DNA of 11,850 bases, taken from Treponema sp. (GTDB taxonomy: Bacteria; Spirochaetota; Spirochaetia; Treponematales; Breznakiellaceae). The position numbers were made by a program, and so were the translations under genes. Where the stretch lies: positions 1-11,850 of the forward strand of contig JAITHH010000324.1 in assembly GCA_031280065.1 (NCBI GenBank), in the 5' to 3' direction. This document shows, piece after piece, positions 6,943 to 11,850 of this stretch (position 1 is its first letter; the number at the start of each line of letters is the position of its first letter). The notes beneath the pieces are model-generated. The model was not told where the DNA came from, did not search any database, and saw nothing but the letters and a program-made list of their open reading frames with translations.

Positions 6943-7877
6943 ATCGGAGCGCCCTCCTTGGGGGAACTGATGAATACCACCGAGCGCACCGTGGTGCCCG
7001 CGCCCGTGGTGGACTCGATCTGGAATTCGTCGGAGACCCGCTTGGTATTGGCAAGGCCCATGCCCGCGCCGAAGCCCAGGGAGCGGATCCACTCGTTGGC
7101 CGTTGACCAGCCCTCCTGCAGGGCCAGATTCACGTCTCCGATGCCCGGCCCCGTATCGGCGGCCACGATGACCACCCGGTCAGGCTGGATGGAGCAGCGT
7201 ATCGTGCCCCCCAGGGAATGAACCACCTGGTTGATCTCCAGCTCATAACTGGCAATGGCCACCCGCCGGATGATCTGCGGGTCGATGCCCCGCTGCTTCA
7301 GGGCCTTCTTGATCTCCGTGGAAGCCCTGCCGGCCAGTTCAAAATCGTAGCGGGCGGTGGCGAATTCCATCTCCGAATAGGCGCTTCCGCCGCCCGCTCC
7401 GGCCTGATGTATCTTTTCCAAACGAAGCACCTCCCGGTTCATCTCGACCAATAGGGTTCTGATCACATCCTTTGAGGAAAGGATTCCAACCAGCCGCCGC
7501 TGTTTATTCAGCACGGGGAAGCGTCCGTAGCGGTATTTGTTCAGGTAGGAGATAGCGAAGGACAGGGGCATATCGTCCTCCAGCACGATCACGTTTGTGG
7601 TCATCCGCTCGCGGACCGGACAGTCAATATCGCCTGAGTCCAGGGCCCGGACAATGTCGTCGATGGACACGATCCCCTGGAGCGCCCCCGCGCTGTCCAC
7701 AATGGGAATTCCGGTAATGTAGTTTTCCCGCATGATGGCTTGGATGCGGCGCATGGTGTCGCCGGGTCTTCCGGTGATGACCGCGGTAACCATGACGTCT
7801 TTGATCTTGAGCTGGTAGATGAGTTCCAAGACGACCGAAGGGGAATCAACCGTGCTGATGGGGATATCTTCGTTCAC
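6939..7877 (-). CDS. CBS-pair / HATPase_c fusion, RsbT- or SpoIIAB-like kinase or anti-sigma factor
   Basis: A 312-residue two-part signalling protein. Residues about 24-146 are two CBS repeats (KDVMVTAVITGRPGD to DIVRAL, then VRERMTTNVIVLEDD to DVIRTLL), a module that usually binds adenine nucleotides. After a Gly-rich linker (159-166), residues about 175-305 form a GHKL ATPase with N-box ELEIN (Glu212, Asn216), G1 box ADTGPGIGD (Asp241) and G2 box GFGAGMGLAN. This is like the anti-sigma/serine kinases RsbT, RsbW and SpoIIAB. There is no His phosphoacceptor domain or membrane segment, so it is not a classical histidine kinase. The start is a GTG overlapping the HAD stop as GTGA, and its own stop overlaps the DRTGG start. 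No STAS antagonist, sigma factor or PP2C phosphatase is in the window, so the target is unknown. I infer that it couples energy charge to an output. Confidence 0.88.
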   Translation of the reverse strand: MNEDIPISTVDSPSVVLELIYQLKIKDVMVTAVITGRPGDTMRRIQAIMRENYITGIPIVDSAGALQGIVSIDDIVRALDSGDIDCPVRERMTTNVIVLEDDMPLSFAISYLNKYRYGRFPVLNKQRRLVGILSSKDVIRTLLVEMNREVLRLEKIHQAGAGGGSAYSEMEFATARYDFELAGRASTEIKKALKQRGIDPQIIRRVAIASYELEINQVVHSLGGTIRCSIQPDRVVIVAADTGPGIGDVNLALQEGWSTANEWIRSLGFGAGMGLANTKRVSDEFQIESTTGAGTTVRSVVFISSPKEGAPI

Positions 7878-8731
7878 GGCGCGTTCTCCCGCGCTGGGGC
7901 GGACACGGGGAGCGGTTCTTTGCCCAGGAGATAGCGTTCTATCACGTCCGCGATGCCGTCGTCATCGTTGGACTTATCCGTTACCATGCCGGCGATGCCT
8001 TTGATCCGCTCGTCCCCGTTTACCATGGCGACTCCCACCCCGGCCCATTTGAGCATGGCTTCGTCGTTCATGGAGTCCCCGATGGCCAGCACCGCCTCCC
8101 GCCCGATTCCCATTTTGGCGGCGACCCAGGCCAGGGCTGTGCCTTTGTCGGTGTTGGGGGGCAGTATTTCCAGGAAGTAGGGTTTGCTGGTAAAGAGCGT
8201 TACTTCCTGGCCGATGTAGGTCCGCAGCAGGTCTTCCAGGGGCCGCAGGAGCATGGGGTCCCCCGGAATGAGGAGCTTATAGCAGCCGGAAGCGGCCATG
8301 GCCCGGAAATTCTCCAGCACCACCTGGCGCAGGCCGGTGAGCCGCTGATCGTAGTCGGCGAATTCGTTAGAGCGGGAGACGTACATCACGTCGTTCTCGT
8401 ATATCTGGACGGGGAAGCCTTCGGCGTCCGCGAGGTCGTAGGCGATCAGGGCGGTCCGGGAAGGAATACGGACGTCATAGACGATATTCCCCGTGTGGCT
8501 TTCCTGAACCATAGTACCGTTGTTGCAGATAAGGTAGCCGGGCCGTTTGTGCATTCCCAGCAGCCGGGAGAACTGTTCCATTGCCGCCGGGATTCTGCCG
8601 GACGCGAGTACCGTCACGATTCCCGCAGCTTCGGCCCGTTTAATGGCGTTTCTGGTCCGAAAGGAGATTGTCAGGTCCGAACGCAGCAGGCTGTCGTCCA
8701 GATCCAAAGCCAGCATCCGTATGGGCATCAT
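7874..8731 (-). CDS. Cof-type HAD-IIB family hydrolase
   Basis: A 285-residue haloacid-dehalogenase phosphatase of the Cof subfamily, which dephosphorylates sugar phosphates, nucleotides or cofactors such as FMN and PLP. All four motifs are visible: LALDLDDSLL with Asp10 (nucleophile) and Asp12, VLASGR with Ser44, Lys196 in NTDKGTAL, and IGDSMNDEAM with Asp219 and Asp223. Motif I has DD instead of the usual DG. The large C2-type cap lies between motifs II and III, and the length is normal for the family. The frame stays open to 8866, but that extension is translated palindromic island and the family starts at MMPIRMLALDLDD, so I place the start at the ATG at 8731 (8728 is equally possible). 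No good Shine-Dalgarno site is seen (GAGGG is 17 nt away). It is first in the tight operon with the CBS/HATPase, DRTGG and PHP genes. Confidence 0.9.
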   Translation of the reverse strand: MMPIRMLALDLDDSLLRSDLTISFRTRNAIKRAEAAGIVTVLASGRIPAAMEQFSRLLGMHKRPGYLICNNGTMVQESHTGNIVYDVRIPSRTALIAYDLADAEGFPVQIYENDVMYVSRSNEFADYDQRLTGLRQVVLENFRAMAASGCYKLLIPGDPMLLRPLEDLLRTYIGQEVTLFTSKPYFLEILPPNTDKGTALAWVAAKMGIGREAVLAIGDSMNDEAMLKWAGVGVAMVNGDERIKGIAGMVTDKSNDDDGIADVIERYLLGKEPLPVSAPARENAP

Positions 8732-8738
8732 AGTAATT

Positions 8739-8767
8739 AGAATAAACCCTCTTTCCCCGCAATTCAA
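8739..8767 (-). promoter_or_regulatory. candidate promoter of the HAD-CBS/HATPase-DRTGG-PHP operon
   Basis: On the minus strand TTGAAT (8767-8762, 4/6) and TATTCT (8744-8739, 4/6) are 17 nt apart. The -10 box ends 7 nt before the ATG at 8731, so a transcript from it would be leaderless or nearly so, which agrees with the missing Shine-Dalgarno site. The -35 lies in the loop region of the 19-bp hairpin. Both boxes are imperfect. Confidence 0.35.
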
Positions 8768-8791
8768 TAGGGAATTGGCGGGGAAAGAGGG
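8747..8791 (-). terminator. 19-bp hairpin followed by UUUAUUCU (candidate terminator of the radical SAM transcript)
   Basis: CCCTCTTTCCCCGC (8747-8760) and GCGGGGAAAGAGGG (8778-8791) are perfect 14-bp inverted arms. Inside them AATTC (8761-8765) pairs with GAATT (8772-8776), leaving one bulged G and a 6-nt loop. In the minus-strand transcript the stem is followed by UUUAUUCU, an imperfect U tract. It lies 91 nt beyond the radical SAM stop and 15 nt before the HAD start, so it may terminate the former or attenuate the latter. No other stem in the window is as long. Confidence 0.6.
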
Positions 8792-8841
8792 GGCGCCGCC
8801 CCCGCACCCCCGCCGGGGGGCCCAGGCCCCCCGGTCCCCCC
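8789..8841. repeat. GC-rich nested palindromes (REP-like intergenic element)
   Basis: Two near-adjacent palindromes: GGGGGCG-C-CGCCCCC (8789-8803), and CCGGGGGGCC (8813-8822) with GGCCCCCCGG (8825-8834) around CA. They are joined by a C-rich stretch and end in GGTCCCCCC (8833-8841). With the adjoining 19-bp hairpin this makes an untranslated island (8747-8841) that is almost wholly self-complementary. Its edge carries the shared motif GGGACCGGGGG in the sense of the radical SAM transcript. It looks like a dispersed repeat, but copy number cannot be judged here. Confidence 0.6.
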
Positions 8842-8881
8842 ATTCGCCTTGCGCGTTGTTTTGCAATGGGCGCCCCCGCTG

Positions 8882-10069
8882 CTAATAGCCCCGGATTTTC
8901 CTGCCAAAGAGCATGTTCTGATAGCAGCGCAGACAGCCGGGGAACATTCCCCCCTCGCAGGAGTGAATCGTCTTCCGAAAGCGGTTGGCCCGCTCTCCGT
9001 TGTAGATTTCCCCCAGGGACTGCTCTTTGATATTCCCCAGAATGTAATCGGGGTAATCGGCGCAGAAATGCACATCCCCGTTGTAGTTGATGTTGGTCTG
9101 GCACCAGGGAACGATACAGTGATTCCGCACCGGCGTTTCCAAATCGGCATAGTAGGTGTGTATTTTCTCCGGGGTCAGGGCGGGCACGGTGATAATCGGG
9201 TGGCCGTAGTCCTTGTTATGGATGTTTTGCAGAATCTTGTGCAGCTTGCGCCCGTCAATGTTGTTGTTGTAACCGGTGTTGTAGCCTTCAAGACAGTCAA
9301 TGTCGGTGTCCAGCTTCTCTTTCATAAAGCGGCGCTGCGCGGCCACGATGCGGTCGTTGGTATAGGTTCCCAGGTTGATGATATGAACATCCAGTTTATA
9401 CTCCCGGCTTGCCTCAACCAGCTTGTCCAGGTCCTGATAGTTCATATTGGTAACGGTGGTAACCATCCCCATGATGGGATAATTCGACTTTTGCTTCTCC
9501 TTCTCCCGGTTGATCGCCTTTAACCCGGCCATCACCCGGTCGTAGGCCCCTTGGCCCCGCATCGCGTCATTGGTATCACGGAATCCGTCCAGGGACACAA
9601 AGATCGTGCTCCATTTGTCCCGCACGATGGTTTCGGCGTAGCGTTCCAGCAAGGTCCCGTTGGTATTGAGGCTTGTGTAAAGTCCCTTGTCCACCATGTA
9701 TTTGGCCAGGGGGATCAGGCTGGGGTAGAGAAACGGCTCGCCGCCCCAGAGGTAGACGACGGGCCGCAAGGGGGCTATTTCATCGACGATCTGCTTGTAC
9801 TGGTCCAGGGAGACGAGGGTCTTTATCTCTTGGCCGGGGTTGGTCATGTTGCCTTTCTTGCCGTACTGACCGCACATGACGCAGCGGAGGTTACAGGCGG
9901 GGGTGAGCTTAAAGTACACCACGGCGAGGTTTTCCATGTGGTTGAAATGACGGTCATCTTTGGGGAAGAGCCGGGCCTTTCCCATTTTGAAGAATCCCAG
10001 GAACATCTTTGCGGAGAGGGACGGTTCTTTGGCCAAGAGCATGGGCACGACGGAAAAGTTTTTTTTCAT
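8882..10069 (-). CDS. radical SAM/SPASM domain protein
   Basis: A 395-residue radical S-adenosylmethionine enzyme. The Fe-S cluster motif that binds SAM is CNLRCVMC (Cys59, Cys63, Cys66), followed by the SAM-contacting WGGEP (109-112), LNTNG and VSLDG strands of the barrel. The C-terminal SPASM region has Cys318, Cys323, Cys336, Cys371, Cys379 and Cys382 (the last two as CLRC), enough to hold auxiliary clusters. A basic N-terminal stretch of about 45 residues precedes the barrel. The start ATG at 10069 has AGGAG 5 nt upstream. SPASM proteins mostly mature peptides or modify enzymes or cofactors. I see no small precursor-peptide gene beside it, so the substrate is unknown. It is bounded by palindromic elements on both sides and looks monocistronic, with a promoter candidate upstream. 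Confidence 0.92.
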   Translation of the reverse strand: MKKNFSVVPMLLAKEPSLSAKMFLGFFKMGKARLFPKDDRHFNHMENLAVVYFKLTPACNLRCVMCGQYGKKGNMTNPGQEIKTLVSLDQYKQIVDEIAPLRPVVYLWGGEPFLYPSLIPLAKYMVDKGLYTSLNTNGTLLERYAETIVRDKWSTIFVSLDGFRDTNDAMRGQGAYDRVMAGLKAINREKEKQKSNYPIMGMVTTVTNMNYQDLDKLVEASREYKLDVHIINLGTYTNDRIVAAQRRFMKEKLDTDIDCLEGYNTGYNNNIDGRKLHKILQNIHNKDYGHPIITVPALTPEKIHTYYADLETPVRNHCIVPWCQTNINYNGDVHFCADYPDYILGNIKEQSLGEIYNGERANRFRKTIHSCEGGMFPGCLRCYQNMLFGRKIRGY

Positions 10070-10085
10070 GGAAGCTCCTGTGACT

Positions 10086-10115
10086 ACTATAGTGGGAAAG
10101 GCCGGCTGGTGTAAA
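10086..10115 (-). promoter_or_regulatory. candidate promoter of the radical SAM gene
   Basis: On the minus strand TTTACA (10115-10110, 5/6 match to the -35) and TATAGT (10091-10086, 5/6 match to the -10) are separated by 18 nt. The -10 ends 16 nt before the ATG, so the leader would be about 10 nt and would start at or within the AGGAG site (10079-10075). Confidence 0.45.
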
Positions 10116-10128
10116 CCCGGAGGGGGAA

Positions 10129-10173
10129 AATGGGAGGCGCGAACCTGCGGTTCGACGGCCCCCCGGTCCCATT
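10129..10173. repeat. folded palindromic element at the FGGY kinase 3' end (candidate terminator)
   Basis: AATGGGA (10129-10135) and TCCCATT (10167-10173) are 7-bp inverted arms enclosing a perfect hairpin, CGAACC (10140-10145), TGC loop, GGTTCG (10149-10154). The outer arm overlaps the kinase stop codon. The minus-strand sequence right after the stop, GGGACCGGGGGG (10170-10159), is the motif shared with two other gene ends in this window. There is no clear T-run after the inner hairpin. Confidence 0.45.
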
Positions 10174-11701
10174 ACCTGCCCGTAAGCCCCGCAAGTTCCT
10201 TCAGCACCTCCGCCAAAGCCGGATAGAGCTTCTGCACGACCCGCGTACTGAGGGCGCTGTAGAAATCGTGGTTGTGCTTGTCCGGCTGGAACTCGTCGTA
10301 CTGCTGCACCATCTGTTCAATGGCCTGCGGGAAGCCCCCGTAGACCCCCGCGCCCACTGCCGCGCATATAGCCGCGCCCAGCGAACAGTTCTCCGGCTCC
10401 TTCACCCGGAATACCGGCGTGTTGAAAATATCCGCGATGATCTGGACGGCGACGCTGCTCTTGCTGCCGCCCCCGCCGATGTACAGTTCCTTGACCTCGA
10501 TACCCAGCCGCTCGCTGATACTGTCGCTGCCGATCTTGATCTGCATCATGATCCCTTCCAGAAGCGCCCGGAACAGATGCGCCCGCCCGTGCCGCTCATC
10601 AAAACCCAGGAACAGCCCCTTGCAGTTGGGGCGGGAACCCGCGGGCGACCAGTCAGGCAATACCGCCAGCCCTTCCGCGCCCGGAGGAATCGCCGTAACT
10701 TCCCGGTCCAGCAGCGCCTCGACGGAAACGCCTTGAGCCGCGGCCTGGGCCTTGAGTTCCCCGGCAAAGTTGTCCCGGAACCACGAGATCAGCCAGAACC
10801 CCTTGTTCACCGCCGCCTCGTAGTTGTAGCGCTTCGGACACGCGCCCAGATAGGTGGTGTACGAGAAGTCCTGCGCGGGCTTGTATTCATCGCAGACAAT
10901 ATCCAGGCCGGTCAGCGTGCCCAGGGTGATATACGCCTGCCCATGCTCGACCACCCCCGCGCCCAACAGCTCCGACTGCTTGTCCGCGGGCCCCATGACC
11001 ACCGGAATCCCTTCGGGGAGCCCGAATTCCTCAGCCGCCGCCGCCGTTACCTTCCCGATGACCGTCCCCGAAACAACCGGCTCCGCAATCTGGTCCCGCC
11101 GCATCCCCAGCAGGCTTATCTCCTCATCGCCCTTGAACGCCTGCCAATTCACCAGATCGTAGGGCCAGCCGAAACTGTTGGAGATGGACTCGCAGAAATT
11201 CCCCGTCAGCTTGTAACCCAAGTAGCCGCCGGCCCCCAGGTACTTATCCGCCTTTTCGTAGACCTCCGGCATGTTGTACTTGAACCAGTTTGCCTTGGAG
11301 TAATAGGGCAGAAACCTTTGATAGAGAAAGTCCTCGATTGAAGTTTCAACCTTTCCCATGGACGGCAGGTTCATGCGCCAGCGCTGATCCATCCAACTGA
11401 TGGGGTTGTACAGCAGCTCCCGGTTCTTATCCAGGGCGAAGAACACGCAGCGCTGCGTTGACAGGCCCACGGCGGCAATAGCGCTCCGGCTGCCCTTGAA
11501 GTCTGCCAGCATCGCGGCGACCGCTTTCCGCGCCGCCTCCAGAATGTCGTTCTTGCCGTGTTCCTGCCAGCCCTGCTTCGGACTCAGCATCTTGGGATGT
11601 TCCGCGGCGCCTATGGCAACGCGGTTTCCCTGGGCGTCAAAGAGAATCGCACGGGTACTCTGCGTCCCGCTGTCGATACCGGCGAAATATTGTTCACTCA
11701 T
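10172..11701 (-). CDS. FGGY-family carbohydrate kinase (xylulokinase/ribulokinase-like)
   Basis: A 509-residue cytoplasmic sugar kinase that transfers phosphate from ATP to a ketose or polyol. The N-terminal phosphate-binding motif is GIDSGTQSTRA (8-18). SWMDQR (102-107) supplies a sugar-binding Asp105, GPADKQSE holds the likely catalytic base Asp240, LGTLTG is the second phosphate loop, and GGGGSKSS (409-416) with ENCSLGAA closes the ATP site. FLGFDERHGRAHLFRALLEG matches the second FGGY signature. I chose the ATG at 11701, with GGAGG 6 nt upstream, and not the open frame to 11848, because family homology begins at this Met and the extension is Arg/Pro-rich, non-coding-looking sequence. Length fits xylulokinase, but the exact substrate cannot be told; a pentulose would agree with the arabinofuranosidase upstream. 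No neighbouring gene overlaps it. Confidence 0.92.
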   Translation of the reverse strand: MSEQYFAGIDSGTQSTRAILFDAQGNRVAIGAAEHPKMLSPKQGWQEHGKNDILEAARKAVAAMLADFKGSRSAIAAVGLSTQRCVFFALDKNRELLYNPISWMDQRWRMNLPSMGKVETSIEDFLYQRFLPYYSKANWFKYNMPEVYEKADKYLGAGGYLGYKLTGNFCESISNSFGWPYDLVNWQAFKGDEEISLLGMRRDQIAEPVVSGTVIGKVTAAAAEEFGLPEGIPVVMGPADKQSELLGAGVVEHGQAYITLGTLTGLDIVCDEYKPAQDFSYTTYLGACPKRYNYEAAVNKGFWLISWFRDNFAGELKAQAAAQGVSVEALLDREVTAIPPGAEGLAVLPDWSPAGSRPNCKGLFLGFDERHGRAHLFRALLEGIMMQIKIGSDSISERLGIEVKELYIGGGGSKSSVAVQIIADIFNTPVFRVKEPENCSLGAAICAAVGAGVYGGFPQAIEQMVQQYDEFQPDKHNHDFYSALSTRVVQKLYPALAEVLKELAGLTGR

Positions 11702-11850
11702 CGTAAACCTCCGTATTATATGCGGGGGCGCCAAGCAAACGCGCCCGCCAGGGCGTTGACCCGGTTTATGCGGCACGGCGTAGCGCACGTAATCCCCCAT
11801 GCTCTCACACCTGCGCGAAGGCTTTAGCCTGAGCGGTGCGCGGCCCATAG
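11702..11850. other. non-coding stretch upstream of the kinase, to the window edge
   Basis: No gene is visible in these 149 bases. They hold the GGAGG site of the kinase (11708-11712), a perfect TATAAT on the minus strand (11720-11715) without a convincing -35 box, and GC-rich short palindromes such as GGGCGCC-type sequences. The kinase promoter is probably here or beyond the edge. Confidence 0.6.

Noticed and set aside
8789..8841. Possible CRISPR-type repeats in the palindromic island
   Set aside because: There are no regularly spaced identical repeats or unique spacers, only nested dyads, and no cas gene nearby.
10139..10154. GCGAACC-TGC-GGTTCG resembling a tRNA T-arm
   Set aside because: The loop is 3 nt, not 7, and no acceptor stem, D-arm or anticodon arm can be built around it. 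It is a plain hairpin in the kinase 3' flank.
10130..11341. A 403-codon open frame on the + strand opposite the FGGY kinase
   Set aside because: It is antisense to a gene with complete FGGY motifs, and its composition (rich in Arg, Leu, Pro, Gln) is what a GC-rich gene gives when read backwards. No family signature is seen.
11715..11720. Perfect TATAAT upstream of the FGGY kinase as a promoter
   Set aside because: No -35-like hexamer is found at 15-18 nt, and the start point would fall within the Shine-Dalgarno site; not listed as a promoter on its own.

Overview
The window is GC-rich (clearly above 50% G+C) and reads as a chromosomal segment of a fermentative, sugar-using bacterium. Three things make a spirochaete of the Treponema group, such as a gut or termite-gut lineage, my best guess: a lipoprotein-type solute-binding protein with a homopolymeric G tract, a CBS/HATPase-DRTGG-PHP gene set of a kind otherwise familiar from clostridial and thermotogal anaerobes, and GC-rich palindromic intergenic elements. 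That placement is inference; no rRNA or other marker gene is present.

Layout. (1) Positions 1-1218, + strand: the C-terminal 405 codons of a GH51 alpha-L-arabinofuranosidase, cut by the left edge. (2) Positions 1295-5788, - strand, convergent with it: a sugar-uptake operon in the order solute-binding lipoprotein, MalF-like permease, MalG-like permease, FAD-dependent oxidoreductase (PF12831 type). A recognisable promoter, A-tracts and a small dyad precede it (5822-5880). It has no ATPase gene, which is usual for CUT1 importers sharing an MsmK-type ATPase. (3) Positions 5879-8731, - strand: a compact four-gene block, Cof-type HAD phosphatase > CBS/HATPase fusion > DRTGG protein > PHP phosphoesterase. 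It is joined by a GTGA overlap, an ATGA overlap and a 2-nt gap, and looks like a sensing and signalling module. (4) Positions 8732-8881: an untranslated island of nested GC-rich palindromes ending in a 19-bp hairpin. (5) Positions 8882-10069, - strand: a radical SAM/SPASM protein with its own promoter candidate. (6) Positions 10172-11701, - strand: an FGGY-family sugar kinase. The last 149 bases hold no gene.

How the genes fit together. The arabinofuranosidase would release pentoses from arabinan- or arabinoxylan-derived oligosaccharides, the CUT1 importer would bring in the oligosaccharide or sugar, and the FGGY kinase would phosphorylate a ketose or polyol. The oxidoreductase is an unassigned redox step tied to the importer. 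The HATPase/DRTGG/PHP block is probably regulatory or linked to redox metabolism rather than to sugar breakdown.

Most notable points: a 17-nt G tract in the binding-protein gene, directly after the lipobox, where gain or loss of one G meets a stop codon within a few codons (a candidate phase-variation switch); an 11-nt motif (GGGACCGGGGG) found just downstream of three genes, always in the sense orientation; and the hydrogenase-type signalling triad present without a hydrogenase.
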